Assembly (NCBI RefSeq): GCF_014842995.1
Contig: NZ_JACYXL010000001.1
Coordinates: forward strand, 497,183-561,182
DNA: 64,000 nucleotides
Source of the DNA: Rhodanobacter sp. 7MK24
Lineage (GTDB): Bacteria > Pseudomonadota > Gammaproteobacteria > Xanthomonadales > Rhodanobacteraceae
Direction: 5' to 3'
The translations under genes and the position numbers were made by a program. The notes beneath the pieces are model-generated. The model did not search any database and had not been told where the DNA came from. It worked only from the letters and a program-made list of their open reading frames with translations. This document shows, in pieces, positions 26,032 through 39,378 of this stretch (its first letter is position 1; every line of letters begins with the position of its first letter).

Positions 26032-26667
26032 ATGAAGCTGTACTACGCCGAGACCTTCAACCCTCGCCGAGCCTGTGCCGTGGCGCGGTATCTCGAATCG
26101 CCGGTCGACTATGTGCGTGTCGATCTCGCGCGCGGCGAGCACCGCCAGCCGCCGTATCTCGCGCTGAATCCGAACGGCAAGGTGCCGCTGCTGGTCGATG
26201 GCGAGCTGCACCTGTGGGAGGCGGACGCGATCATGGTGCATCTGGCGACGCTGGCCGGCTCGGACCTGTGGCCAACCGTTCCTACGCTGCAGGTCGAGGT
26301 GTTGCGCTGGCTGTCCTGGAACCAGGCGCACTTCCTGCGGCACGGCGGTGCGCTGTATTTCGAGCATCTGATCAAGCCCTGGCTGGGCCTGGGCGAACCC
26401 GATGCGGCCGCCGTGGCGGAGGCCGAGAAGTTCTTCCGGCATTTCGCGGCCGTCCTCGACGCGCACCTGGCCAAGCGCGAATGGCTGGTGGGCGACCGGC
26501 TCGGCGTGGCGGATTTCGCGGTTTCCACTCCGTTGGGCTGGGCGAAGGAAGCCCGCTTGCCGCTCGAGGGCTTCGAACATCTTGCGCGCTGGCATAGGCA
26601 GTTGCAGGCCATGCCGGCGTGGCGTGAACCCTTCCCGAGCACGACTGCCGTCGGCGCCGCGGCCTGA
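26032..26667 (+). CDS. glutathione S-transferase family protein
   Basis: A 211-residue two-domain GST. The thioredoxin-like N-terminal domain begins MKLYYAETFNPRRACAVARYLE and contains ALNPNGKVPLLVDGELHLWEADAIM, which binds glutathione. The helical C-terminal domain has the GDRLGVADFAVSTPLGWA motif. It probably conjugates or isomerises an electrophilic compound whose presence is sensed by the divergent TetR-type regulator. A GAGGAGC ribosome-binding site precedes the ATG. The dihydrofolate-reductase-like gene follows in the same direction 28 bases later and may be co-transcribed. Confidence 0.9.
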   Translation: MKLYYAETFNPRRACAVARYLESPVDYVRVDLARGEHRQPPYLALNPNGKVPLLVDGELHLWEADAIMVHLATLAGSDLWPTVPTLQVEVLRWLSWNQAHFLRHGGALYFEHLIKPWLGLGEPDAAAVAEAEKFFRHFAAVLDAHLAKREWLVGDRLGVADFAVSTPLGWAKEARLPLEGFEHLARWHRQLQAMPAWREPFPSTTAVGAAA

Positions 26668-26695
26668 TCCCATTCACATCATCCGGGTATCCATT

Positions 26696-27280
26696 ATGCG
26701 CAGGCTCATTGCATTCGAAATGGTGACGCTGGACGGTTGTTACGCCCGCACGGACGGCGACTTCGGCTGGACCCACCGGCGGGAACGCGACGCGGAGTGG
26801 GATGCTTTCGTGCAGGGCAACGCAGGCAGTGGCGGTGAACTGGTGTTCGGGCGCGTCACCTATCAGATGATGGCGTCCTGGTGGCCCTCGTCAGCGGCGG
26901 CGCAGAACGAACCGCTGGTGGCCGAACGCATGAACGCGGTGCCGAAGTTCGTCTGCTCGCACACGCTGGATGAGGCCGAATGGAACAACACCACACTGCT
27001 GCAAGGCGATGCAGTGTCGCGACTGCAGACGCTCAAACGGGAACCCGGAGCAGACCTGGTGATCCTCGGTAGCGGCCGTTTGGTGGCTTCGCTGGGGCAC
27101 GCCGGGCTGATCGACGAGTACCAGCTGGTGATCATCCCGATCGTACTGGGCCGCCCGGGGAGGTCGCTGTTCGGTGGTTTCGACGTCGCGATGGATCTGC
27201 GCCTCACCCAGTCGCGGCGTTTCGGTAACGGCAACATGCTGCTCTGCTACGAGCCGCAGGTACGCGCGGCGAAGCCTTGA
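26696..27280 (+). CDS. dihydrofolate reductase family (RibD C-terminal-like) protein
   Basis: A 194-residue protein with the start RLIAFEMVTLDGCYA, the NADPH-binding GELVFGRVTYQMMASWWP and the LVILGSGRLVASLGHAGLIDEYQLVIIPIVLGRPGRSLF core of the YyaP/YwjB-type reductase family. The substrate is not evident. It lies 28 bases after the glutathione S-transferase gene, so the two probably belong to one TetR-controlled unit. Confidence 0.85.
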   Translation: MRRLIAFEMVTLDGCYARTDGDFGWTHRRERDAEWDAFVQGNAGSGGELVFGRVTYQMMASWWPSSAAAQNEPLVAERMNAVPKFVCSHTLDEAEWNNTTLLQGDAVSRLQTLKREPGADLVILGSGRLVASLGHAGLIDEYQLVIIPIVLGRPGRSLFGGFDVAMDLRLTQSRRFGNGNMLLCYEPQVRAAKP

Positions 27281-27358
27281 GTCTGTTCGCTTGCGTCCGC
27301 CCGTGCCGACGCGGAAACTGCGTCGACGCGGGCGCCTTCGCCGGCGAAGGGGCAGGGG

Positions 27359-27937
27359 ATGGCTGGTTTTGGTTTGTTCAAGCGGCTGGTTGGCAGCGAG
27401 CGTCGCCTCAGCGAGCCTCGCGTGCGTGCGCCGGTGGCCACCCGTGTGCTGGTGGTGGACGATTCCGCGACGATTCGCGCGGTGCTGGGCAAGATGCTCG
27501 CGCAGGACGGCTATGAGGTGCTCAAGGCCGAAGATGGCGAAGCCGCGCTGGCGCTGGCGCGGAGCGAGCAGCCGGCGTTGATTTTCCTCGACATCGTGTT
27601 GCCTGGCATGTCCGGCTTCGAGGTGTTGCGTACCCTGCGGCGCGAGGCCGCCACCCAGCATGTTCCCATCGTGATGATCAGCGGCAACGTGCAGGCTACC
27701 GAACAGTTCTACGTGCAGCGTTACGGCGCCGACGACTTCATGAAGAAGCCGTTCGGTCGCGAGGAAGTGTTCGAGCGCATTTGCCAATTGGTGGTGGCCG
27801 GGCGCCTGCCGGCGCGCACATCGACCACTGAGCCCGGGCTGCCGCACGGAGTGAGCCAGGCCGAATGGGATGCGATTCCCGATATCGCGATGCCGGACGA
27901 GGCGCACGCGGCGCCGCCGGCCCTTGGCAATTCATAG
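27359..27937 (+). CDS. response regulator, single receiver domain with extensions (paralogue B)
   Basis: A 192-residue paralogue of the regulator at 23784. The receiver domain has [11 protein letters not shown], the phospho-acceptor Asp in [13 protein letters not shown] and the Lys in DDFMKKPFG. The N-terminal GLFKRLVG segment and the [13 protein letters not shown] loop match the other copy. The C-terminal tail ([20 protein letters not shown]) is different. No output domain is present. A GGGGCAGGGG ribosome-binding site precedes the ATG. Confidence 0.85.
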   Translation: MAGFGLFKRLVGSERRLSEPRVRAPVATRVLVVDDSATIRAVLGKMLAQDGYEVLKAEDGEAALALARSEQPALIFLDIVLPGMSGFEVLRTLRREAATQHVPIVMISGNVQATEQFYVQRYGADDFMKKPFGREEVFERICQLVVAGRLPARTSTTEPGLPHGVSQAEWDAIPDIAMPDEAHAAPPALGNS

Positions 27938-27961
27938 GCGCCTCGGGTCGCCAGGCAATGG

Positions 27962-27998
27962 AAAAGGAAACCGGTGTCGCGTGACGCCGGTTTCTTTA
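27962..27998. terminator. bidirectional terminator between response regulator B and katG
   Basis: The arms GAAACCGG and CCGGTTTC extend through a wobble pair into GTC/GAC, with A and T runs on the outer sides. It lies between two converging genes and can stop both. Confidence 0.75.
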
Positions 27999-28019
27999 TC
28001 TGCAACGCCGCGCCGCAGA

Positions 28020-30279
<2,260 letters not shown>

Positions 30280-30341
30280 CGTCTGGCGTGAAGCCGCGAG
30301 TATGTCGGGCAGGCCGTGATGGAGAGGTGTCGATGCCGCTC

Positions 30342-32963
30342 TCAGCGCAGCTGCTTGAGCCGGTAGAGCGCTTCCAGCGCGTCACGCGGCGCCAGCGTAT
30401 CGGGGTCGATGGCATCCAGCGCATGTTCCACCGCCGAGGGCGCCGACGGAGCGAACAGGCCGAGCTGCGGCGAGGCATCGGCGGCAGGTGCCGGTGCGCC
30501 GACGTGCGCATGCATGCCGTGCTCCAGTTCCGCCAACGTGCGCCGGGCATCGGCGATCACTGCCTTCGGCAGGCCGGCCAGTGCCGCCACCTGCAGGCCG
30601 AAGCTGCGGTTGGCAGGGCCTTCCTTCACTGCGTGCATGAACACCAGTTGCTCGCCGTATTCGACGGCGTCGAGATGCACGTTGGCGATGCCGGAAAATT
30701 CGTTGGCGAGTTCGGTCAGCTCGAAATAGTGTGTGGCGAACAACGTGAAGGCCCGGCTCGTTGCGGCCAGATGCACCGCTGCAGCGCGCGCCAGCGCTAG
30801 GCCGTCGTAGGTGCTGGTGCCGCGGCCCACTTCGTCCATCAACACTAGGCTGTGCGCAGTGGCGTTGTGCAGGATGTTGGCGGTTTCGCTCATCTCCACC
30901 ATGAAGGTGGACTGGCCGCGCGAAAGGTCGTCGCCCGCGCCGATGCGGGTGAAGATGCGGTCGACAGGACCGATCACGGCGCGGCTGGCCGGCACGTAGC
31001 TGCCGATATGGGCGAGCAGCACGATCAGCGCGTTCTGCCGCATGTAGGTGCTCTTGCCGCCCATGTTGGGGCCGGTGATGACCAGCATGCGGCGGGCGTC
31101 GTCGAGGGCGAGGTCGTTCGGCTCGAACGGTTCCTCGCGGACCTTTTCCACCACGGGGTGGCGGCCGCGCTCGATGGCGATGCCGGGTTCGTCGGCGAGT
31201 TCCGGCACTGCCCAGTCCAGCGTCTCGGCGCGCTCGGCCAGCGTGGCCAGCACATCCAGTTCCGCGATGGCGGCGGCAGCCTGCTTGAGCGGTTCCAGTT
31301 GCCCGGTGAGCGTGTCGAGCAGCGCCTCGTACAGCGCGCGCTCGCGCATCAGCGAGCGTTCCTTCGCGCTGAGTACCTTGTCCTCGAACTGCTTGAGCTC
31401 CTCGGTGATGTAGCGCTCGGCGTTCTTGGTGGTCTGGCGGCGCGTGTAGTGAGTAGGCGCCTTGTCCGACTGCGCCTTGCTGATCTCGATGTAGTAGCCG
31501 TGCACGCGGTTGTAGCCCACCTTGAGCGTGGGGATGCCGCTGGCAGTCTTCTCGCGTTCTTCCAGTTCCACCAGGTACTGGTCGGCGTGGGTGGACAGCC
31601 GGCGCAATTCGTCCAGCTCGGCGTCGTAGCCGTCGGCGATGACGCCGCCGTCGCGTTGCAGTACCGGTGGCTGCGCCACGATGGCGCTTGCAAGCAGGGC
31701 GGCACTATCGGCGTGGTCGCCGATACGCTTCACCAGCGATTGCAGCAACGGAGCGGGCTCTTGTTGAAGAGTGCGGCCATGGATGGCCGCTTCTTGATCT
31801 TCGCACTCATGGATGAGCGCACTGATTACGGGCGCTGCCAACAAGCCATCACGCAAGGTGGAGAGATCGCGCGGCCTTGCCGAACGCAGCGCCACACGCG
31901 CGAGAATGCGCTCCAGATCGCCGATGCCGCGCAGTTGATCGCGCAATGCCTCGTACTGGCGGTTGTCGATCAGCGCGCCGGTGGCGTGATGGCGCGCACG
32001 CAGCACCGCGCGCGAACGCAGTGGCCGGTTGAGCCAGCGGCGCAGCAGGCGCGCGCCCATCGGCGTCACGGTTTCGTCCAGCACGCCGAGCAGGGTGTGT
32101 TCGGTGCGGCCGCTGGGATGCGTGTCGAGTTCCAGGTTGCGGCGCGTGGCGGCATCCAGCGCGATGGTCTCGCCGGCGGATTCCACGGCCATGCCGCTGA
32201 GATGCGGCAGGGCGCTCTTCTGGGTTTCCTCAACGTAGCCGAGCAGACAGCCGGCGGCGCCGATGGCCAGCGGCAGCTGGTCCACGCCGAAGCCGCCGAG
32301 GTCGCGCGTGCCAAAGAAACGGTTGAGTTCGCGCCGTGCGGCGTCGCTCTCGAAATGCCATGGGGGCCGCTTGCGCAGGCCGGGCAGTGCGGAAACCAGC
32401 TTCGGCCAGGCCACGCTTTCATCCACCAGCGTCTCGGCCGGCTGCAGGCGCGCGAGTTCCGCGGCCAGCGCTTCGACGCCCGGCACTTCGCTGAGCAAGA
32501 AACGGCCGCTGGAGAGATCCACCCAGGCGAGACCGTAGCCGTCCTTCGCGCCCGCGCTGATCGCCAGCAGCAGGTTGTCGCGACGCTCCTCCAGCAGCGC
32601 GGCGTCGGTCACCGTGCCCGGCGTGACCACGCGCACCACCTTGCGCTCCACGATGCCCTTGGCCAGCGCCGGGTCGCCGATCTGTTCGCAGATCGCCACC
32701 GACTCGCCCAGGCGTACCAGCTTGGCCAGGTAGTTCTCCACCGCGTGGTAGGGCACGCCAGCCATCGGGATCGGTGCCCCCGCCGACTGCCCGCGCTGGG
32801 TCAGCGTGATGTCCAGCAGCCGTGCCGCCTTGCGCGCATCGTCGTAGAACAGCTCGTAGAAATCGCCCATGCGGAAGAACAGGAGCACGTCGGGATGCGC
32901 CGCCTTCGCGGTGAGGTACTGGCGCATCAGCGGGGTGTGCAGGGAGAGATCGTCTTGGCTCAT
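30342..32963 (-). CDS. mutS: DNA mismatch repair protein MutS
   Basis: An 873-residue MutS. The N-terminal mismatch-recognition domain carries the [11 protein letters not shown] (Phe-x-Glu) motif near residue 30, and the C-terminal ATPase has the Walker [14 protein letters not shown] and the [12 protein letters not shown]alker B/signature region. The C-terminal HTH-like region ends near the stop. It binds mispaired bases and starts repair with MutL. It is divergent from pncC over a 74-base gap; katG follows downstream in the same direction. Confidence 0.97.
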   Translation of the reverse strand: MSQDDLSLHTPLMRQYLTAKAAHPDVLLFFRMGDFYELFYDDARKAARLLDITLTQRGQSAGAPIPMAGVPYHAVENYLAKLVRLGESVAICEQIGDPALAKGIVERKVVRVVTPGTVTDAALLEERRDNLLLAISAGAKDGYGLAWVDLSSGRFLLSEVPGVEALAAELARLQPAETLVDESVAWPKLVSALPGLRKRPPWHFESDAARRELNRFFGTRDLGGFGVDQLPLAIGAAGCLLGYVEETQKSALPHLSGMAVESAGETIALDAATRRNLELDTHPSGRTEHTLLGVLDETVTPMGARLLRRWLNRPLRSRAVLRARHHATGALIDNRQYEALRDQLRGIGDLERILARVALRSARPRDLSTLRDGLLAAPVISALIHECEDQEAAIHGRTLQQEPAPLLQSLVKRIGDHADSAALLASAIVAQPPVLQRDGGVIADGYDAELDELRRLSTHADQYLVELEEREKTASGIPTLKVGYNRVHGYYIEISKAQSDKAPTHYTRRQTTKNAERYITEELKQFEDKVLSAKERSLMRERALYEALLDTLTGQLEPLKQAAAAIAELDVLATLAERAETLDWAVPELADEPGIAIERGRHPVVEKVREEPFEPNDLALDDARRMLVITGPNMGGKSTYMRQNALIVLLAHIGSYVPASRAVIGPVDRIFTRIGAGDDLSRGQSTFMVEMSETANILHNATAHSLVLMDEVGRGTSTYDGLALARAAAVHLAATSRAFTLFATHYFELTELANEFSGIANVHLDAVEYGEQLVFMHAVKEGPANRSFGLQVAALAGLPKAVIADARRTLAELEHGMHAHVGAPAPAADASPQLGLFAPSAPSAVEHALDAIDPDTLAPRDALEALYRLKQLR

Positions 32964-33037
32964 GCGTAATTGCGCGTGGGTGGAACAGGGTGGCCGATCC
33001 GCGTTAACGTGCCGGTCTTGAAGAGCGGGAGTCTCGC

Positions 33038-33547
33038 ATGGAGTTGTCGTCTGTTCCTACCGATGCCGAATTGCGCGGGCTGGCGCAGGCAGTGGCGGAC
33101 GAGACCCAGCGCCAGCGGCTGATGCTGGTCACCGCCGAATCGTGCACCGGCGGCTGGATCGCCAAGACGCTCACCGACCTGCCGGGCAGTTCGGTGTGGT
33201 TCGCCGCCGGCGTGGTGACCTACAGCTACGAGGCCAAGCAGGCGCTGCTGGGTGTCGATCCGCGCACGCTGGAGCGTGTCGGCGCGGTGAGCGAGGAGGT
33301 CGCACTGCAGATGGTTGCCGGCGCGCTGGCCCGTTTCGGCGCCGGTGTGACGGTGGCAGTCACCGGCATCGCCGGCCCCAGCGGCGGCACCGCGGACAAA
33401 CCGGTGGGCACCGTCTGGATCGCCTGGAAGCGGCGCGGTGGCTATGCCCATGCGCAACTGTTCCAGTTCGCCGGCGACCGCGAAGCGGTGCGCCGCCAGA
33501 CCGTGGCCGCCGCGCTCGCCGGCCTGCGGAAAACCCTGACCGAGTGA
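33038..33547 (+). CDS. pncC: nicotinamide-nucleotide amidohydrolase (CinA C-terminal type)
   Basis: A 169-residue stand-alone CinA C-terminal domain, the PncC type. The conserved [35 protein letters not shown] and GTVWIAW motifs are all present. It deamidates nicotinamide mononucleotide to nicotinic acid mononucleotide in the pyridine-nucleotide cycle. It is immediately upstream of recA, a common arrangement. Confidence 0.92.
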   Translation: MELSSVPTDAELRGLAQAVADETQRQRLMLVTAESCTGGWIAKTLTDLPGSSVWFAAGVVTYSYEAKQALLGVDPRTLERVGAVSEEVALQMVAGALARFGAGVTVAVTGIAGPSGGTADKPVGTVWIAWKRRGGYAHAQLFQFAGDREAVRRQTVAAALAGLRKTLTE

Positions 33548-33671
33548 GGCGTTGCCTGCCGACGGTAAGGCTTGACCGGTGTGGGATACTTCATGTTCGC
33601 CGTGATCGCAGCCCGTGAGATGCAGCCCGGGCATCATGGCCCCACATTCGCAGCCAACCGGAACCAAGACG

Positions 33672-34706
<1,035 letters not shown>

Positions 34707-34710
34707 TCGC

Positions 34711-34739
34711 ATTGCGCCTCCGCCCCGCGGAGGCGCAAT
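34711..34739 (+). terminator. hairpin terminator after recA
   Basis: A perfect 13-bp inverted repeat, ATTGCGCCTCCGC and GCGGAGGCGCAAT, with a three-base loop begins five bases after the recA stop. There is no long T run, so termination may be partial and allow read-through to recX. Confidence 0.7.
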
Positions 34740-35099
34740 CCTCGGTCTTCAGATACGGCGCGGTGTGGCCGCATGGCAGGTCGTATCGCTGTGAGTCGAT
34801 CCGAAGTCCTCGACACAGCCTGCTCGTAGGTCCGACGTCAAGTCAGGCCACTTCTCTTGGTTCCTTCTCTTGACTCGGGGCATTCCCGGATCGAGTCCGG
34901 GACAGGCTCTGCCCTCTGCCCTTCGGGCCGGCTTCGCTGTTCGCCGCCGCTCCTGCGGTGGCGTGCGCCAGCTAAAGAAGGAACTCGGACGCTGGCAGGC
35001 GGCCGAAACTGCCCTGTCGCTTGCGGCAGGCGTTCGAAAGTCCGCCGCAGGCGAGCTAGCCTGGGGCAAATGCCGAATTTGGCGATACGGCAAGCTCCC
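34740..35099. repeat. recA-recX spacer with a long-arm inverted repeat element
   Basis: A 360-base spacer. GTTCCTTCT at 34860-34868 and AGAAGGAAC at 34976-34984 form the ends of a roughly 125-base element. Inside is a palindrome TCCCGGA-TCGAG-TCCGGGA (34884-34902). The flank CTAAAGAAGGAACTCGGACG resembles an intergenic repeat commonly seen in Xanthomonadales, with AAAGAAAGTAACTCGG at its end; that comparison is from memory. No coding gene is supported. Confidence 0.45.
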
Positions 35100-35594
35100 A
35101 TGAAGCGCAAGCAGAGCGACAACACCGGCAAACCGCGCTCCAGCGCCTACGACAAGGCACTGGGCCTGCTGGCCCGCCGCGAGCAGTCGAAACGCGAACT
35201 CCGCCGCAAGCTGGATCAGGGTGGCTACGCCGGCGAAGAGTCTGACGCAGCCTTGGCCAGGCTGGGCGAGCAGCATTACCAGGACGATGAACGCTTTGCC
35301 GCCATGCTCCTGCGCAATCGCGCTTCGCAAGGCTACGGCCCCGCGCGCATCCGCATGGAGCTGAAAACCCACGGTTTGGCCGATGCGGCGATCCGCCGCC
35401 TGCTGGACGAATCCGAAGTGGACTGGCAGGCGAGTGCTGTCAACCAGCTACGCCGCCGCTACGGCGGCAAGGCCGCCGCGGATCGCGAGGAGCAGGGGAA
35501 GAGGGCGCAATTCCTCCTGCGGCGCGGTTTTTCCGCCGCCACGGTAAGATATGCGACCCACGCCGAAGTGGACGAAGCCGACGAGGAGACTTGA
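35100..35594 (+). CDS. recX: regulatory protein RecX
   Basis: A 164-residue RecX. The helical repeats SAYDKALGLLARREQSKREL, RKLDQGGYAGEESDAALARL and GPARIRMELKTHGLADAAIRRLLD are the family signature. It binds RecA filaments and limits strand exchange. The ATG at 35100 is used; a long TTG-started frame upstream is only the repeat-containing spacer. It precedes alaS by 47 bases. Confidence 0.92.
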   Translation: MKRKQSDNTGKPRSSAYDKALGLLARREQSKRELRRKLDQGGYAGEESDAALARLGEQHYQDDERFAAMLLRNRASQGYGPARIRMELKTHGLADAAIRRLLDESEVDWQASAVNQLRRRYGGKAAADREEQGKRAQFLLRRGFSAATVRYATHAEVDEADEET

Positions 35595-35641
35595 TCGCGG
35601 CGGAGTAGCGGCGTACCTCCTCGCAGCCATTGCCGTCACGA

Positions 35642-38293
35642 ATGAAAACCGCCGACATCCGTTCAACCTTCCTCGACTTTTTCCGCGCGAAAGGCCACAC
35701 CATCGTGCCCTCCGCGTCGTTGGTGCCGGCCAGTGACCCGACTTTGCTGTTCACCAACTCGGGCATGGTGCCGTTCAAGAACGTGTTCCTGGGCAGCGAA
35801 AAGCTCTCCTATGTGCGTGCGGCCGACGTGCAGCGCTGCCTGCGCGCGGGCGGCAAGCACAACGACCTGGATGCCGTGGGCTACACCGCGCGCCACCACA
35901 CTTTCTTCGAGATGCTGGGCAACTGGTCGTTCGGCGACTACTTCAAGCGCGAAGCGATCACCTGGGCATGGGAGCTGCTCACCCAGGTGCTCAAGCTGCC
36001 GCCCGAAAAGCTCTGGGTCACCGTCTACCACACCGACGACGAGGCCTACGACATCTGGCACAAGGAAGTCGGCGTGTCGGCCGAGCGCATCGTGCGCATC
36101 GGCGACAACAAGGGGGCGCCGTTTGCTTCCGACAACTTCTGGCAGATGGCCGACACCGGCCCCTGCGGTCCGTGTACCGAGATCTTCTACGACCACGGCG
36201 CGGACGTGGCCGGTGGCCCGCCCGGCTCGCCCGACGAGGACGGTGACCGCTACATCGAGATCTGGAACCTGGTGTTCATGCAGTTCGATCGCGCGCCCGA
36301 CGGCACGCTGTCGAAACTGCCCGCGCCCTGCGTGGACACCGGCATGGGCCTGGAGCGCCTGGCCGCCGTGCTGCAACACGTGCATTCCAACTACGAGATC
36401 GACCTGTTCCAGCACCTGATCAAGGTGGCGGCGGAACTGACCGGCACGAAAGATCTCGCCAACCAGTCGTTGCGCGTGATCGCCGACCACGTGCGCGCCT
36501 GCTCGTTTCTGATCGTGGATGGTGTGCAACCCTCCAATGAAGGGCGTGGCTATGTACTGCGTCGAATCATTCGTCGAGCGATTCGCCACATTTATAAATT
36601 GCACGGGCTAAGCGCGGACGGATATTTCTGGCGCATGGTCCAGCCATTGGTTGAAGAAATGGGTGAGGCTTATCCCGAGCTCATTGAGCGGCAACAATTT
36701 GTCGAAGAAGTCCTTAAGGCGGAGGAGAGATCCTTCGCTCAAACTTTGGACTCGGGGATGATGCATCTTGAGAGCTACCTGCATCAGAGCAAAGGACACC
36801 TGACTGGAGAACACCTTTTCCTCCTTCATGACACTTACGGATGTCCGCCCGATTTGATTGCGGACGTAGTTCGTGAACGAGGGACGAAGGTCGACGCGGA
36901 GGCTATGGCCGGTTACGACGTGCTAATGAACGAGCAGCGCGAGCGCGCCCGCGCCGCGGGCAAGTTCGAGGCCAAGGGCCAGATGCCGGCGGAACTCGCC
37001 AGCCAGCTCGCACCCACCGTCTTCCTCGGCTACGACGCTTTGGCTGCGACCGGAAGCAAGGTGCTGGGCATCGTGCGCGATGGCCGCCAGGTCGGACAGC
37101 TCGACGAAGGCGAACAGGGCTTCGTGATACTCGACCGCACGCCGTTCTACGCCGAATCCGGTGGCCAGGTGGGCGATACCGGTACGTTGTCGCAAGCCGG
37201 CGGCCGCTTCGAGGTGGCCGATACATTGAAGATGGGCGGCGTGTTCTTCGGCCATGCCGGCACCTGGCATGGCGTGCAGCCGCTGAAGACCGGCGACGTG
37301 GTGGACGCGCAGGTTGACACCGCACGCCGTCAGTCCATCGTGCTCAACCATTCCGCCACCCATCTGCTGCACGCCGCGCTGCGCAAGGTGCTGGGCACGC
37401 ACGTCACGCAGAAGGGTTCGCTGGTGGCCCCCGAGCGCCTGCGCTTCGATTTCGCCCACCACAAACCTCTGAGCCGTGGAGAGCTCGCCGAGGTGGAGGC
37501 CCTGGTCAACGCCGAGGTGCGCCGCAACGCGGCCGCCGAAGTGCGCCACATGGCCTACGACGACGCCATCGCCTTCGGCGCCATGGCACTGTTCGGCGAG
37601 AAATACGGTGACGAAGTGCGCGTGCTGAAGATGGGCGAGTTCTCCACCGAGCTGTGCGGCGGCACCCACGTGGGCCGCACCGGCGACATCGGTCTGTTCA
37701 AGGTCGTGGCCGAGTCCGGCGTGGCCTCCGGCGTACGCCGCATCGAGGCGGTCACCGGTGCCGGCGCGTTGGCCTTCGTGGGCGACGAGGAGCGTCGCCT
37801 CGGCGAGCTGTCGCACCTGCTTTCCAGCAGCGGCGACGATGCCGTCGAAAAGCTGCGCCAGTTGTTCGACAAGCAGAAAAAGCTGGAGCGCGAGCTGGAA
37901 TCGCTGCGCGCCAAGGCGGCCGGATCCGCCACGGCTGAGCTGGCCGGCGACGCACAGGATGTCCAAGGCATCAAGGTGGTGGCCGCCAGGTTGGAGGGGC
38001 TGGACGCCAAGGCCTTGCGCGATAGCGTGGATCAGCTCAAGCAGCAACTGGGCGACTGCGTGGTCCTGCTGGCGGGTGCGGCGGACGGTCGCGTCTCGTT
38101 GATCGCCGGCGTGCACGGCGGCGCGCTGGGCCGCATCAAGGCCGGCGACGTGGTTGCGCACGTGGCAAAGCAGATCGACGGCAAGGGCGGCGGTCGGCCA
38201 GACATGGCGCAAGGCGGCGGCATTGACGCGCCCGACCTGTCAACGATCCTGGCGGGCCTGCCGCTGTGGGTTTCGGACCAGTTGAGGGCCTGA
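35642..38293 (+). CDS. alaS: alanyl-tRNA synthetase
   Basis: An 883-residue class II synthetase. The catalytic core begins [17 protein letters not shown], motif 2 is in [19 protein letters not shown], and the editing domain has the zinc-site [12 protein letters not shown] and CGGTH motifs. The C-terminal oligomerisation domain ([18 protein letters not shown]) is present. It charges tRNA(Ala) and edits Ser-tRNA(Ala). The protein looks intact, but the DNA at about 36520-36920 has clearly lower GC and different codon choice from the rest of the gene (see findings). The start at MKTADIRS matches the family. Confidence 0.96.
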   Translation: MKTADIRSTFLDFFRAKGHTIVPSASLVPASDPTLLFTNSGMVPFKNVFLGSEKLSYVRAADVQRCLRAGGKHNDLDAVGYTARHHTFFEMLGNWSFGDYFKREAITWAWELLTQVLKLPPEKLWVTVYHTDDEAYDIWHKEVGVSAERIVRIGDNKGAPFASDNFWQMADTGPCGPCTEIFYDHGADVAGGPPGSPDEDGDRYIEIWNLVFMQFDRAPDGTLSKLPAPCVDTGMGLERLAAVLQHVHSNYEIDLFQHLIKVAAELTGTKDLANQSLRVIADHVRACSFLIVDGVQPSNEGRGYVLRRIIRRAIRHIYKLHGLSADGYFWRMVQPLVEEMGEAYPELIERQQFVEEVLKAEERSFAQTLDSGMMHLESYLHQSKGHLTGEHLFLLHDTYGCPPDLIADVVRERGTKVDAEAMAGYDVLMNEQRERARAAGKFEAKGQMPAELASQLAPTVFLGYDALAATGSKVLGIVRDGRQVGQLDEGEQGFVILDRTPFYAESGGQVGDTGTLSQAGGRFEVADTLKMGGVFFGHAGTWHGVQPLKTGDVVDAQVDTARRQSIVLNHSATHLLHAALRKVLGTHVTQKGSLVAPERLRFDFAHHKPLSRGELAEVEALVNAEVRRNAAAEVRHMAYDDAIAFGAMALFGEKYGDEVRVLKMGEFSTELCGGTHVGRTGDIGLFKVVAESGVASGVRRIEAVTGAGALAFVGDEERRLGELSHLLSSSGDDAVEKLRQLFDKQKKLERELESLRAKAAGSATAELAGDAQDVQGIKVVAARLEGLDAKALRDSVDQLKQQLGDCVVLLAGAADGRVSLIAGVHGGALGRIKAGDVVAHVAKQIDGKGGGRPDMAQGGGIDAPDLSTILAGLPLWVSDQLRA

Positions 38294-38549
38294 ACAGGGT
38301 ATTCATTGCGATGAGTAAAGGCGTACTCGTGCGCATTGCGCCAAGGATGGATGCTCGTTAGTATCGTTCGAATCCCCACGGTTGCAGTTTGCGGACAATG
38401 AATGATTGCCGCGGCAGGTAGCCGGGATGGTGAGCCGGGAAGGCGGTAGGGCCTTCGACGGATCGATCGTCGAACTGTAGTGATGGAGGCTCAGGGGTGA
38501 GGCGCCATCGTCTGCAGGTCTGGAACCAGGAACCAATGGAGCAGCAACC

Positions 38550-38750
38550 ATGTTGATTCTGACCCGCAGGGTTGGCGAAACCCTGATGATCGGCGACGAG
38601 GTGACCGTCACCGTTCTGGGCGTGAAGGGCAATCAGGTGCGCATCGGTATCAATGCGCCCAAGGACGTTGCCGTGCATCGCGAAGAAATCTACCAGCGCA
38701 TCAAGAGCGGCCACGAGCCGGGCACTGGGCACGGCGACGAAAACCACTGA
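38550..38750 (+). CDS. csrA: carbon storage regulator CsrA
   Basis: A 66-residue CsrA/Rsm[19 protein letters not shown] at the start and the RNA-contacting R44 in [12 protein letters not shown] are standard. It binds GGA motifs in mRNA leaders to control translation, affecting motility, biofilm and carbon storage. A GGAGC ribosome-binding site precedes the ATG. The alaS-csrA order is common to gammaproteobacteria. The 256-base gap after alaS probably holds the csrA promoters. Confidence 0.97.
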   Translation: MLILTRRVGETLMIGDEVTVTVLGVKGNQVRIGINAPKDVAVHREEIYQRIKSGHEPGTGHGDENH

Positions 38751-38822
38751 TCCACGGCCTTCGGGCTTTACGCCGAGTCGACCGGCAGGTATCCTTGCCG
38801 GCTCGCAGCGACACCAAATCCC

Positions 38823-38915
38823 GGAGAGATGCCCGAGTGGCCGAAGGGGCTCCCCTGCTAAGGGAGTATAGGGTCAAAAGCCTTATCGAGGGTTCGAATC
38901 CCTCTCTCTCCGCCA
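38823..38915 (+). tRNA. tRNA-Ser (anticodon GCT)
   Basis: A 93-base type II tRNA with encoded CCA end. The acceptor arms GGAGAGA and TCTCTCC pair, the anticodon GCT is at 38857-38859 in a CTGCTAA loop, the long variable arm is typical of tRNA-Ser, and the T-loop GGTTCGAATCC is standard. It reads AGC and AGU codons. The csrA-tRNA-Ser order is conserved in gammaproteobacteria. Confidence 0.97.
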
Positions 38916-38924
38916 GTACTGCGA

Positions 38925-38950
38925 AGCCCCTGTTTTACAGGGGTTTTTGC
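38925..38950 (+). terminator. rho-independent terminator after tRNA-Ser
   Basis: The hairpin AGCCCCTGT-TTT-ACAGGGG is followed by TTTTTGCTTTTT, ten bases after the tRNA CCA end. Confidence 0.9.
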
Positions 38951-38955
38951 TTTTT

Positions 38956-39378
38956 CGAGGCTGGGTTTCGTCGCTCCGCACTGAGCTGATATGCGTACTC
39001 CAGTTATCTCCGATTGGCACCCTTAGGCATCTGGCACTTTCGACAGAGATTTGTCTTCGCATCAAGAACGTGAGACAGGCAGGCGTGAAGTGACTCGCAG
39101 CCTTCGTCCACTGGAATTGCTGACGGCGCATCAGCATGCGTTAGACCTAGCCCGGGTTGACCTCGATGCTTCGATCAGCGCCGCCCCGTTGCGTTCTGCT
39201 TTCAATGACAAGGCCCTGAGGACCCAGGGAGTCCGCTACGCCTCTCGGCTTCCTGGCTGCACCTGGGCACCGGTCGTCATGCATTCCCGGACCACGCCAG
39301 CGGAGGATCTTGGCTAGAACTTCCGCCAGAACTTGGTCAATTTGTTCGCGGCCATTGGCGGGTGCCGGGCAATCCGGT
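38956..39378. other. intergenic region between tRNA-Ser and the sigma54 regulator
   Basis: About 420 bases with no supported gene. A plus-strand frame at 39051-39317 and a minus-strand frame at 39147-39437 are open but have no convincing start or family features. Two TGGCAC hexamers at 39015 and 39032 look like sigma54 -24 elements but lack a -12 GC at the right distance. The region lies next to a tRNA gene, where integration scars are common, but I find no repeated tRNA 3' end. Confidence 0.4.

Noticed and set aside
39015..39037. Two TGGCAC hexamers suggesting sigma54 promoters
   Set aside because: Neither has GC at the required ten-base distance from GG; the first is off by one.
38883..39137. 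A minus-strand frame ending in ERDSNPR, covering the tRNA-Ser 3' half
   Set aside because: This peptide is a familiar artefact of translating the antisense of a serine tRNA; the tRNA structure is complete and no ribosome-binding site or family features support a protein.
38916..39378. Possible integration site of a genomic island at the tRNA-Ser 3' end
   Set aside because: No integrase gene and no second copy of the tRNA 3' end were found in the window, although the following genes look accessory.
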